From NCBI RefSeq assembly GCF_014268585.2, contig NZ_CP077092.1:3348001-3412000 (forward strand): a stretch of DNA of 64,000 bases. The letters are read 5' to 3'. Below, one piece after another: positions 43,484 through 52,001 of this stretch. Under the pieces are notes generated by a model that made no database searches, was not told the origin of the DNA, and worked only from the letters and a program-made list of their open reading frames with translations. Every line of letters begins with the position of its first letter. Positions within the stretch are counted from its first letter, which is position 1. The position numbers and the translations under genes were made by a program. Source of the stretch: Pseudomonas iranensis (GTDB lineage Bacteria > Pseudomonadota > Gammaproteobacteria > Pseudomonadales > Pseudomonadaceae).

Positions 43484-44404
43484 CTAGCCGTGAACCCTGT
43501 TCACGGCTTTCAGCGCTGGGTGGTGTTGCAGCCGCTCGCTGAGAAAATCGACAAACGTGCGCACCTTCGCCGGTACGCGCGGATGTTTCAGATAGACCAG
43601 TTGCACCGGTAACGCCGGCGGCTCATAGGCCTGCAACACCAATTCCAGTTCACCGGCCGCAACCTGGCTGGCGACTTGATAAGACAGCACCCGGGTAATG
43701 CCCCAACCGGAACTGGCGATGTTGATCGCCGCCTGATTCGCGGTGACCACCAGACGCGGTTCGAAGCGAAAGCTCAACGGGCCATCGGCATGGGCGAATT
43801 GCCAATCGCTGAGCAAATGACTGGCGGACGACATGACGATATTGGCGCGGTTCAACTCGTTCGGATGTTGCGGTCGGCCATAGCGGGCGAAGTAATCGGG
43901 GGTGCCGCAAATCACCTGACGGACCTCGCCGACCTTGATCGCATGCTGATTGTTCTCGTGCAAATGGCCGATGCGCACGGCGACATCGATACCCTCTTCT
44001 GCCATGTTCACCACGCGATCGACCAGCAACGCCTTCAGATGCACCGAAGGAAACGCGTCGACGTATTGCGCCAGCAACGGCGCGATGAACAGCTCGCCAA
44101 ACAACACCGACGCGGTCACGCTCAAGTGCCCGCACGGCACCCGATAACTGCCGGCAGCGGCCTCTTCGGCTTCGTCGACGTCGCACAGAATTCTTCGGCA
44201 ATCGTCCAGATAACGATGCCCGGCTTCGGTCAAGTGCAGGCTGCGCGTGGTGCGCGACAACAGGCGCGTGCCGATGCGTTGCTCCAGCGCGGCAATGGCG
44301 CGGGTGACGCTGGGGGGCGAGGTGTTCAAACGCCGGGCCGCCGCCGCAAAGCCACCCTCCTCGGCCACGGCCAGGAACATGCGCATTTCCTGAAAACGAT
44401 CCAT
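43484..44404 (-). CDS. LysR family transcriptional regulator
   Basis: The 306-residue protein starts MDRFQEMRMFLAVAEEGGFAAAARRLNTS, with the winged helix ending RLLSRTTRSLHLTEAG. IDVAVRIGHL and LLSDWQFAHADGP belong to the CrgA/DmlR-like effector domain. It ends convergently with the hydrolase gene. GST and the fused oxidoreductase lie beyond the REP cluster; the two T-N11-A boxes between them could be its targets. Confidence 0.87.
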   Translation of the reverse strand: MDRFQEMRMFLAVAEEGGFAAAARRLNTSPPSVTRAIAALEQRIGTRLLSRTTRSLHLTEAGHRYLDDCRRILCDVDEAEEAAAGSYRVPCGHLSVTASVLFGELFIAPLLAQYVDAFPSVHLKALLVDRVVNMAEEGIDVAVRIGHLHENNQHAIKVGEVRQVICGTPDYFARYGRPQHPNELNRANIVMSSASHLLSDWQFAHADGPLSFRFEPRLVVTANQAAINIASSGWGITRVLSYQVASQVAAGELELVLQAYEPPALPVQLVYLKHPRVPAKVRTFVDFLSERLQHHPALKAVNRVHG

Positions 44405-44443
44405 AGGCGAGAACCTGTAAAAAACCTCGAAAACACAGTGAGT

Positions 44444-44539
44444 CCCTGTGGGAGCGAGCCTGCTCGCGAAGGCATTCTGTCAGTCAACATCGCCGTTGAA
44501 TGACACACCGCTTTCGCGAGCAGGCTCGCTCCCACAGGG
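44444..44539. repeat. REP inverted pair (copy 1)
   Basis: GTGGGAGCGAGCCTGCTCGC and its inverted partner enclose about 40 bases, the paired REP form of fluorescent pseudomonads. It lies just upstream of the LysR gene start and next to the GST relic. Confidence 0.85.
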
Positions 44540-44659
44540 GTTGGTGTACACAGTTAAATTTGGGCAATGCTTCAACTCCCGCCAGTACGCCCGCACATTC
44601 GGATATTCCTCCAGCGATACATTTTCTTCCAATGCATGGACGGCATAGCTGACGCCAAA
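44540..44659 (-). pseudogene. C-terminal relic of a second glutathione S-transferase gene
   Basis: Read leftwards, this 120-base segment is open and encodes NVSLEEYPNVRAYWRELKHC, close to [20 protein letters not shown] in the intact GST encoded at 44773-45402. Both ends are cut exactly at REP pairs. The N-terminal thioredoxin-fold half is absent, so it is a fragment of a paralogue, left by duplication and REP insertion or recombination. Confidence 0.7.
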
Positions 44660-44662
44660 CCC

Positions 44663-44750
44663 GTGGGAGCGAGCCTGCTCGCGAAGGCATTCTGTCAGGC
44701 AACATCATCGTTGAATGACACACCGCTTTCGCGAGCAGGCTCGCTCCCAC
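44663..44750. repeat. REP inverted pair (copy 2)
   Basis: Nearly the same as copy 1, including the spacer ending TTGAATGACACACCGC. It lies just 23 bases after the end of the intact GST gene. Confidence 0.85.
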
Positions 44751-44772
44751 AGGGGATGTGCATCGTTGTGAA

Positions 44773-45402
44773 TCAAGCGCTTTGCAGGCCCACCGCTGTA
44801 CGCTGCATGCCGACGAATTTCGGCAGCGCCTCGACCCGCCCGAGCCACGCCCGCACATTCGGATATTCATCCAGCGAGACATTGCCTTCCGGTGCGTGGG
44901 CGACGTAAGTGTAGGCAGCCACATCGGCGACGGTTGCCTTGTCGCCGGCAAGGAATGCGCTGTTGGCCAACTCGTCTTCCATCACCTGCAACAACGCATG
45001 GGAACGCTTGATCGCGTCAGCTGCGTCGTAACCGGCGCCGAACACCGTGATCAAGCGCGCTGTGGCCGGGCCGGAGCTGATCTGCCCGGCAGCCACCGAT
45101 AACCAGCGTTGCACCTTGGCTTGCTCGGCCGGATCGCTCGGCAGCCACTGGCCGTTGCCGTATTTGCTCGCCAGATAAACCAGAATGCCGTTGGAATCAG
45201 CGAGCACCGTGCCGTTGTCATCAATCACCGGCACTTGGCCGAAACGATTGAGGGCAAGGAATTCAGGGGTTTTGTGCGCGCCCTTCATCAGGTCGACGAA
45301 CACCAGTTCGGTCGGCACATCCAGCAGGGACAGCATCAACTCAACGCGATGCGAGTGGCCGGACAACGGATGGCGGTACAGTTTGACGGCTGACTGGGAC
45401 AT
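44773..45402 (-). CDS. Glutathione S-transferase family protein
   Basis: The 209-residue protein has the thioredoxin-like N-domain ([22 protein letters not shown], cis-Pro in [23 protein letters not shown]) and an all-helical C-domain ([21 protein letters not shown]). The SNGI segment binds the glutathione gamma-glutamyl group. It is cytoplasmic. It is divergent from the fused oxidoreductase, with paired ATTTCA boxes in between, and a damaged relative lies just downstream. Confidence 0.9.
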   Translation of the reverse strand: MSQSAVKLYRHPLSGHSHRVELMLSLLDVPTELVFVDLMKGAHKTPEFLALNRFGQVPVIDDNGTVLADSNGILVYLASKYGNGQWLPSDPAEQAKVQRWLSVAAGQISSGPATARLITVFGAGYDAADAIKRSHALLQVMEDELANSAFLAGDKATVADVAAYTYVAHAPEGNVSLDEYPNVRAWLGRVEALPKFVGMQRTAVGLQSA

Positions 45403-45506
45403 GACGTGCTCCTGGATTATTTGAGGTCGACCCGCTGATCGTGTCGATGGGTCTCATCCTGCTCCCCCGCCGCAAATCGCGGAATCCTCAGCAAATACAA
45501 TCGAGC

Positions 45507-45523
45507 ATTTCAGCCAGTGAAAT
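45507..45523. promoter_or_regulatory. Palindromic box ATTTCA-N5-TGAAAT (site A)
   Basis: ATTTCAGCCAGTGAAAT is symmetric and has the T-N11-A core of LysR sites. It lies between the divergent GST and fused oxidoreductase genes, 50 bases (centre to centre) from site B. Confidence 0.55.
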
Positions 45524-45556
45524 AATCACCCGCCTCCTTAGGCGCGCGCAGGGATC

Positions 45557-45573
45557 ATTTCACCGAGTGAAAC
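45557..45573. promoter_or_regulatory. Palindromic box ATTTCA-N5-TGAAAC (site B)
   Basis: ATTTCACCGAGTGAAAC is nearly the same as site A. The 50-base spacing puts both sites on one helix face, so one regulator could bind both and control the two divergent genes. Confidence 0.55.
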
Positions 45574-45687
45574 AGTGGATTGCAGTTTCTGGCCATTCCC
45601 TCGCAACCGGCCGAGGGCGAACATGAGCCCACTTGAGCTTCAGCCCCTGGCGGCTCACCGGCCCGTTTACACCCGAGGAGAATCGAA

Positions 45688-47739
45688 ATGGACACAGCGT
45701 CGAAACCGCAGCCCTCGCCCTGGCATGAAGGTGAGCTGACCCTGCAACGTGCCGTCGGCGCGGTGGAAATGATGGTCGGCGTCGGCCAGCGGCAACTGGC
45801 CCGCGACTGGATGCCGGACCAGCACCGCGAGTTCTATGCGCAACTGCCCTTCGTCGTGCTCGGCGCCGTCGACAGCCAGGGCGACCCGTGGGCAACGCTG
45901 CGCACCGGTCAACCGGGGTTCATGGATTCGCCGTCACCACAGGTTCTGAAGATCAAACTGGACGCGCAGCCCAACGACCCGGCCAATCAAGGCCTGCAGC
46001 CCGGCGACGCGATCGGCATGCTCGGCATCGAGCTGCACACTCGTCGGCGCAATCGCATGAACGGCAATATCAGCCGCCGCGAGGACGACAGCCTCGAGAT
46101 CAGCGTGACCCAGGCTTACGGCAACTGCCCGCGCTACATCAACCTGCGCCATTACGCCTTCGTCGATGAGACCACTGACAACTCGCTCGACTTGCCGGTC
46201 AGCGAACCCTTGGTGCGCGACATGATCACCGCCGCCGACTCGTTCTACGTGGCCACTTACGTGGTGCGCGACGGTGAGCGGCAGGTCGATGTGTCCCATC
46301 GCGGCGGCAAATCCGGCTTCGTGCACATGGACGAGGACGGCACCCTGACCATCCCGGATTTCTCCGGCAACCTGTTCTTCAACACCTTGGGCAACATTCT
46401 GCTCAACCCGCGCGCCGGGCTGACTTTCATCGATTTCGAAAGCGGCGATCTGTTGCAGATGACCGGCAGCGCAGAAGTGCTGCTCGACGATCCGCAAATC
46501 GCCGCGTTCCAGGGCGCCGAGCGCCTGTGGTGCTTCAAGCCGCAGCGCATCGTTTACCGTCAGGCCGCGCTGCCGCTGCGCTGGGCCGAGCAGCCGCAAG
46601 GCGATTCGCCCAACTCGCAAATGACCGGCAGCTGGGAACAGACCCGCGAGCGTTTGCAGGCCGAGGCGCTGCGCAATCAATGGCGCGCGCTGCACGTCAC
46701 GCGGGTGGTCGATGAGAGTCCACAGATTCGCTCCTTTTACCTGCAAGCCAACGATGGCTTCGGCCTGCCGCGCTTCGAACCGGGCCAGCACTTGCCGATC
46801 AAGGTCTTGCTCGACGGTCAGGATGCCGCGTCGATCCGCACCTACAGCGTGTCCAGCGCGCCGTCGGACGAGTTTCTGCGCATCAGCGTCAAACGCGACG
46901 GCTCGGTGTCTTCGCATCTGCATGATCGGGTTCAGGCATTGGACTTGATCGAAGCCCGCGCCCCGCAAGGCGACTTCACCGTCGACGCCACCGAACGTCG
47001 GCCACTGGTGCTGTTGGCCGCAGGGGTTGGGGTGACGCCGTTGCTGTCGATGCTGCGCGAGGTGGTCTATCAGGGCAAACGTATCAGCCGCATGCGCCCG
47101 ACCTGGGTGGTGCAAAGCAGTCGCACCGTCGAGGATCTGGCCTTTCGCGAAGAAATCGATGCCTTGGCTGCGCGCGCCGGTGACAAGGTCAAGGTGCTGC
47201 GCGTGGTCAGCCAGCCGCCGCTGGAAGCAACAGCGCAGGGTTACGATCACGCCGGGCGCATCGACATCGCCTTGCTGAAGAGCCAGCTGCCGCTGGATGA
47301 CTACGATTTCTACCTGTGCGGTCCGGGCAGTTTTACCCAGGCGCTGTACGACGGCTTGCGCAAAATGCGCATTCCCGATGATCGCATCCACGCCGAAACC
47401 TTCGGTCCTTCGACGCTGATCCGCGATGTCGAAATCAGTACCCCGGCGCCGCCGCAAGTGCCGGTCGCGGAAGAGCCGGTCAAGGTGTTGTTCGCCACGT
47501 CGGGCAAGGAAGCACGCTGGGAACCGGGCAGCGGCACCTTGCTGGAACTGGCCGAGGCACGTGGCTTGAACCCGGAGTTCAGCTGTCGCGGCGGGTCCTG
47601 CGGCACCTGCAAAACCCGCCTTACCAGCGGCCAGGTGCATTACCTCACCCCGCCGGCCATGCGCCTGGCGGACGACGAAGTGCTGATCTGCTGCGCCGCC
47701 CCGGCGCAGGGCAGCGAAACCCTGGTGCTGGACGTTTGA
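45688..47739 (+). CDS. Three-domain oxidoreductase: FMN-binding PNPOx-like, FAD/NAD ferredoxin reductase, 2Fe-2S ferredoxin
   Basis: The 683-residue protein joins three modules. Residues to about 290 are a split-barrel FMN domain (VVLGAVDSQGDPWATL; NLFFNTLGNILLNPRAGL). About 330-560 is an FNR module with FAD motif RTYSVSSAP and NAD region VLLAAGVGVTPLLSML. The end is a plant-type ferredoxin with cysteines in CRGGSCGTCKTRL and CC near the C-terminus. Electrons would pass from NAD(P)H through FAD and 2Fe-2S. The target of the FMN domain is unknown. GAGGAG precedes the start. It is divergent from the GST gene. Confidence 0.88.
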   Translation: MDTASKPQPSPWHEGELTLQRAVGAVEMMVGVGQRQLARDWMPDQHREFYAQLPFVVLGAVDSQGDPWATLRTGQPGFMDSPSPQVLKIKLDAQPNDPANQGLQPGDAIGMLGIELHTRRRNRMNGNISRREDDSLEISVTQAYGNCPRYINLRHYAFVDETTDNSLDLPVSEPLVRDMITAADSFYVATYVVRDGERQVDVSHRGGKSGFVHMDEDGTLTIPDFSGNLFFNTLGNILLNPRAGLTFIDFESGDLLQMTGSAEVLLDDPQIAAFQGAERLWCFKPQRIVYRQAALPLRWAEQPQGDSPNSQMTGSWEQTRERLQAEALRNQWRALHVTRVVDESPQIRSFYLQANDGFGLPRFEPGQHLPIKVLLDGQDAASIRTYSVSSAPSDEFLRISVKRDGSVSSHLHDRVQALDLIEARAPQGDFTVDATERRPLVLLAAGVGVTPLLSMLREVVYQGKRISRMRPTWVVQSSRTVEDLAFREEIDALAARAGDKVKVLRVVSQPPLEATAQGYDHAGRIDIALLKSQLPLDDYDFYLCGPGSFTQALYDGLRKMRIPDDRIHAETFGPSTLIRDVEISTPAPPQVPVAEEPVKVLFATSGKEARWEPGSGTLLELAEARGLNPEFSCRGGSCGTCKTRLTSGQVHYLTPPAMRLADDEVLICCAAPAQGSETLVLDV

Positions 47740-47757
47740 ATGTTGAGGAGGTGCGCC

Positions 47758-47970
47758 ATGAAGCCGTTTGCCGAAACCAACGTGGTTTGGCCGCAAGAGA
47801 ACACCGGATTGTCCGCCAGTGAATGCGAACGCAGCTTTTTGCTGCCGCAATTGATGGGGTCACTCGCCGGTGAAACCTGCGCGTTGACGGGCTCACTCAG
47901 TCAACGTGAGCATCTGCCTTCGAGCCCGAACGGCTGGTTTTCCCGTGGGCTCAAGGCGTTGTTTGCTTAG
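47758..47970 (+). CDS. Small hypothetical protein coupled to the three-domain oxidoreductase
   Basis: The 70-residue product (MKPFAETNVVWPQENTGLSA) starts 18 bases after the oxidoreductase stop behind a strong GAGGAGG site at 47745-47751. It ends in a basic amphipathic tail (GWFSRGLKALFA). No family is recognised. The excellent ribosome site and tight spacing argue that it is real and co-translated. Its stop overlaps the end of the converging permease gene by 4 bases. Confidence 0.55.
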   Translation: MKPFAETNVVWPQENTGLSASECERSFLLPQLMGSLAGETCALTGSLSQREHLPSSPNGWFSRGLKALFA

Positions 47971-49373
47971 GCTTTGCTAACAGCCGCCACCCTGCCCGCC
48001 GGCCGGTGCTGGCGGCTGGTGACCAGGCCAATGAACGAGATCAGCAGCGCCAGGCCAATGGTCGAAGTCACTTCAAGGCGATGTTCAGGGGTGATCATCA
48101 TCACTGCCAACGCCGCGCAGATAAAGGCGATGACCAGCCAGGTGAGCCAGGGAAACAGCCACATGCGCAAGGTCATTTCGACCTTTTCCCGTTCCAGTCG
48201 GCGGCGCATGCGCAACTGCGAAATGGCGATCACCAGATACACCAGCAAGGCGATTGCGCCGGAGCTGGCGAGCAGGAACTGGAACAGTCCGGCCGGCATG
48301 AAATAGCTGAGCAAGGTCACGCCTGCGCCGATCACCGTGCTGGCAATGACCGCCGCGCGTGGCACGCCGGCCGCCGAAGTCACCTTCAATGCCGGCGGCG
48401 CATCGCCGCGTCGGCCCAGCGAATAGAGCATGCGCGAGGAAATGTAGATCGACGAATTCATGCAACTGGCCACCGCGATCAACACCACAACGTCGACGAG
48501 AAATTTAGCGTTGGGGATGTTCATCAGTTCCAGTGCGCGCTGGTAGGAACCGACCGAGGCAAGTTGCGGGTCGTTCCACGGCACCACGGAAATCACCACG
48601 AAGATCGACAGCAGATAGAAAATGCCGATGCGCCAGATCACCGAGCGCGTGGCCTTGGCGATGTTCTGCGCCGGATTGTTCGATTCCGCAGCGGCGATGG
48701 TCACCGCTTCGGTGCCGATGAAACTGAACATGATGGTGATGAACGCGCCGACCACCGCCGACATGCCGTTGGGCGCAAAGCCGCCGTGCTCGGCCATCAG
48801 CGTGCTCAAGCCACTGGCTTCGCGCTCGGGAATCCAGCCCATCAGCACCGCAAAGCCCAAGCCGATGAAACCGATGATTGCGATGACCTTGGCCATGGCG
48901 AACCAGAATTCGAACTCGCCGTATTTCGACACGCTGAACAGGTTGGTGATCACCAGCAGCACGATCGACAGCAAGGCGAACAACCAGGCATCGACCTGGG
49001 GAAACCACTGATTGAGCACATGCCCGGCGGCCAATGCTTCGATGGGAATTACCAGCACCCAGAACCACCAGTAGAGCCAGCCGATGGTGAAGCCGGCCCA
49101 GCGGCCAATGGCTTGATCGGCGTAGGTGGAAAACGAACCGGTGTCGGGGTGCGCCACGGCCATTTCACCGAGCATGCGCATCACCAGCACGACCAGCAGA
49201 CCGGAGAACAGATAAGCGAGCAGCACCGCAGGTCCTGCGGCGGCGATGGCGTGGCCTGAGCCAACGAAAAGTCCTGCGCCGATGATGCCGGCAATGGAAA
49301 GCATGGTGACGTGACGCGGTTTGAAACCTTGCGCCAACTGACCGTTGGAGTCCTTGGGGTTCAGGCTAGTCAT
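47967..49373 (-). CDS. Amino-acid permease (GabP/AAT family)
   Basis: The 468-residue inner-membrane protein has about twelve helices and the APC-family start LSIAGIIGAGLFVGSGHAIA. HPDTGSFSTYADQAIGRWAGF and SFIGTEAVTIAAAESNNP are conserved AAT segments resembling GABA permease. It imports an amino acid with protons; GABA, proline or a related compound cannot be told apart here. It is a single gene, with no linked catabolic enzymes. Confidence 0.87.
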   Translation of the reverse strand: MTSLNPKDSNGQLAQGFKPRHVTMLSIAGIIGAGLFVGSGHAIAAAGPAVLLAYLFSGLLVVLVMRMLGEMAVAHPDTGSFSTYADQAIGRWAGFTIGWLYWWFWVLVIPIEALAAGHVLNQWFPQVDAWLFALLSIVLLVITNLFSVSKYGEFEFWFAMAKVIAIIGFIGLGFAVLMGWIPEREASGLSTLMAEHGGFAPNGMSAVVGAFITIMFSFIGTEAVTIAAAESNNPAQNIAKATRSVIWRIGIFYLLSIFVVISVVPWNDPQLASVGSYQRALELMNIPNAKFLVDVVVLIAVASCMNSSIYISSRMLYSLGRRGDAPPALKVTSAAGVPRAAVIASTVIGAGVTLLSYFMPAGLFQFLLASSGAIALLVYLVIAISQLRMRRRLEREKVEMTLRMWLFPWLTWLVIAFICAALAVMMITPEHRLEVTSTIGLALLISFIGLVTSRQHRPAGRVAAVSKA

Positions 49374-49608
49374 GGGTTCTTATTGTTCTCATGATCGACG
49401 TTTGGGCCACTGACTGAGCGTCAGGCGATCATCATTTCCGCTGTCGACATCAGGCGAAAGCTGCGACGCAGACGCTTTGCCGACGAAATGATGCTTCACC
49501 TTACGTGGCCCGACCGCCGCCTAACTAGCCTGAGTGCGGCATGCCGATGTCTGATTTCGACATGCCACTCTCAGGCCAGCATGGGGCGGCGGCAATCGCT
49601 GCGGCGAT

Positions 49609-51735
49609 TTACAGCGTGTAGGAAATCCCCACCTGCACGGTTCGCGGCGCCCCCGGGTAGGCGTAAACGTTGCCGAAGGCGCCCTCTTCGTAGTCGCGAT
49701 CGAAGATATTTTTCACATCGAGGTTGAGCCGCACTTTGTCGTTGACCTTGTAGAAGCTCAGCAGGTCGACCACGGTGTAACTGCCCATGGAAAACGCGGT
49801 GTTGGCGGTCTGCCCGGCGCGCTCGTCGACGTATTTCAGGCCAGTGCCGAGGCCGAGGCCTTTGAGCGTGCCGTCCTGGAACTCGTACATATTGAGCAGG
49901 CTGAAGCTGTTCTTCGGGATGTTCAGCAGGCGCGTGCCGGAGCGCAGCGTGTTGTCCTTGGTCACCTCGGCGTCGACGTAAGCGTAACCGCCGACCACTC
50001 GCCACTCGGGAGTGAGATTGCCGGTGACATTGACGTCGAAACCACGGCTGCGTACTTCACCGGCGGCGACGCTGAAGGTCGAATCCACCGGGTCGGTGGT
50101 CAGCACGTTGCGTTTTTCGATCTGGTAGATCGCCGCGTCGACGCTCAACTGCTGATCCAGCGCCTCCCACTTCACGCCCATCTCGTAGGACTTGCCTTTC
50201 TCCGGAGCGAAGCCGCCGCCTTCGCGACTGGCGCCGGTGTTGGGCTTGAACGAGCGCGCGGTGTTGGCGTAGATCGCCAGGGTATCGGTCAAATCGTAGG
50301 TGACGCCGATACGCGGGGTGACCGCATTGTCGCTGGCCTGCCAGCTCTTGCCGCCGGGCACGTAGGTTTCGTAATCGTGCTCGAAGCGCTCGAAACGTGC
50401 GCCGGCCAGCACTTTCAGTTTGTCGGTCAGGGCGACCTGATCCTGCACGAATGCCGCGTAGGTCTTGAGGTTCTCTTTATCGTGGGTCGGTGTGCGGGTC
50501 AGCGCCGGGCGTGGCTGGCCGTAGACCGGGTTGAAGATGTCGATCGGGTAGGCACTGACCGCGCCGCTGGAGCGCTGGATGATCGACTTGTAATCGTAAT
50601 CTTCATACTCGATGCCGGTGAGCAAGGTGTGCTGCAGACCGCCCGTGTCGAAATGCCCGGTGAGGTTGAGCTGGGTGTCCTTGTCGGTCCACTCCAGCTT
50701 GCGGTAGTTGAAGTTGCGCCCCAGCGTGCGGCCGTCAGCGGCAATGCCGTTGGCCTCGATCGCATCACCCTTGAGCGAGCCGTCGAGCCACTGGAAACCA
50801 CCGCCCAGGGTCCAGTCGTCGTTGAGCATGTGCTCGAAACGCAGTTGCGCCATGTTGTTGTCGTTGTGCAGCTTGCCGACGTCCTTCTCGCCAAAGAAGG
50901 TATCGCGCGAGGCAGTGCCGATCTGCGCCGGGTAGCGCGTCACGCCGCGATCGAGCGGCGCGTTGTTGCGCATGAAATCGCCTTCGAAAATCAGCTTGGT
51001 CGCGTCGGTGGCCTGCCAGGTCAGCACCGGCGTGATGCCGTAGCGCTCGGTCTCGACATGATCGCGGAAGGTGTCACCGCCCTCGCCCACCACATTCAAG
51101 CGATAGGCCAGACGCCCTTCTTCATCGAGCGGCCCGGAAGCGTCGAGGGTGCCGCGCTTCATGCCTTGGTCGTTCAATTGGCTGCCTAACGTAACGGTGC
51201 GCTCGGGCAACGGCTGTTTCGACACCACGTTGAAGGTACCGCCGGGATCGCCACGACCATAGAGCATGGTCGCCGGACCGCGCAGCACTTCCAGACGCTC
51301 GATGGTATTGGCGTCAGGCATGTTCGGGTAGCCACGGTTGATCGGGAAACCGTTGCGGTAGAACTCACCGGTGGTAAAACCGCGCACGGTGAAGGTGGTC
51401 AGGCCCTGCCCCCCGAAATTGTTCGCCCGACCGACGCCGCCAGCGTAATCCAGCGCATCCTGCAAACGCGTGGCGCCGAGGTCTTCGACGGCATCCTTGG
51501 TCACCACGCTGATCGACTGCGGGGTTTCATGAATGGAAGTGTCGGTGCGCGTGGCGCTGGCCGAACGGGTCGCGCGATAGCCTTGCACCGGGCCGTCTGC
51601 CCTTTCGTAATCCGCTGTGCCGACCACGTCGGTGGCTTCCAGCTCAAGCGTTGAAGAAGTCGGTTCGGCTGATTCAGCCCACGAGGAAGAAGACAACGCC
51701 TGCAGCACACAAATGGAAAGCAGAGTTCGACGCAT
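49609..51735 (-). CDS. TonB-dependent siderophore receptor (no signalling domain)
   Basis: The 708-residue outer-membrane protein has a signal peptide (cut near WAES), a plug domain (SIHETPQSISVVTKDAVEDLG; IERLEVLRGPATMLYGRGDP) and a barrel ending VQVGISYTL. It lacks an STN domain, so it does not signal through a sigma/anti-sigma pair. The style is that of FhuA/FcuA-type ferric hydroxamate or xenosiderophore receptors. A Fur-like sequence lies upstream at 51820-51839. No siderophore synthesis genes are near. Confidence 0.9.
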   Translation of the reverse strand: MRRTLLSICVLQALSSSSWAESAEPTSSTLELEATDVVGTADYERADGPVQGYRATRSASATRTDTSIHETPQSISVVTKDAVEDLGATRLQDALDYAGGVGRANNFGGQGLTTFTVRGFTTGEFYRNGFPINRGYPNMPDANTIERLEVLRGPATMLYGRGDPGGTFNVVSKQPLPERTVTLGSQLNDQGMKRGTLDASGPLDEEGRLAYRLNVVGEGGDTFRDHVETERYGITPVLTWQATDATKLIFEGDFMRNNAPLDRGVTRYPAQIGTASRDTFFGEKDVGKLHNDNNMAQLRFEHMLNDDWTLGGGFQWLDGSLKGDAIEANGIAADGRTLGRNFNYRKLEWTDKDTQLNLTGHFDTGGLQHTLLTGIEYEDYDYKSIIQRSSGAVSAYPIDIFNPVYGQPRPALTRTPTHDKENLKTYAAFVQDQVALTDKLKVLAGARFERFEHDYETYVPGGKSWQASDNAVTPRIGVTYDLTDTLAIYANTARSFKPNTGASREGGGFAPEKGKSYEMGVKWEALDQQLSVDAAIYQIEKRNVLTTDPVDSTFSVAAGEVRSRGFDVNVTGNLTPEWRVVGGYAYVDAEVTKDNTLRSGTRLLNIPKNSFSLLNMYEFQDGTLKGLGLGTGLKYVDERAGQTANTAFSMGSYTVVDLLSFYKVNDKVRLNLDVKNIFDRDYEEGAFGNVYAYPGAPRTVQVGISYTL

Positions 51736-51819
51736 GAGGTGAAAACCTTTACGAATAGGCCAGAACGAAGGGCAAAACCGCCAATGAAAACGCGGCGCAT
51801 GGTATACGGTCGCATTAGT

Positions 51820-51839
51820 AATTGAAACGTATTCTTATT
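51820..51839 (-). promoter_or_regulatory. Weak Fur-like site upstream of the second receptor
   Basis: An A/T-rich, partly symmetric stretch (AATTGAAACGTATTCTTATT on the plus strand) lies 85-104 bases before the receptor start. It fits a Fur site only loosely. Confidence 0.3.
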
Positions 51840-52001
51840 TGTCATGTTGATCAGGATTGGTGAGCGGGATTCATCACTCCATCCTGAAACCGCGCATTAT
51901 CAGCAGCGCGTCGATGGCCTAGGCTCGTAGAGATCCGACGTCAATCGATGGCTGCGCCGCGCTACGTGGGCGTCGCCAGCCTGTCTGAAAGGAATTTGCA
52001 G

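Noticed and set aside
44444..44750. CRISPR-like array suggested by repeated units
   Set aside because: The units are inverted REP pairs with a gene fragment between them; there are no regularly spaced direct repeats or cas genes.
45934..47850. 638-residue antisense frame over the three-domain oxidoreductase
   Set aside because: Shadow of a very GC-rich gene; the plus strand encodes three recognisable domains.
48006..49259. 417-residue plus-strand frame across the amino-acid permease
   Set aside because: His/Asp/Gly-rich shadow composition; the permease on the minus strand is clear.
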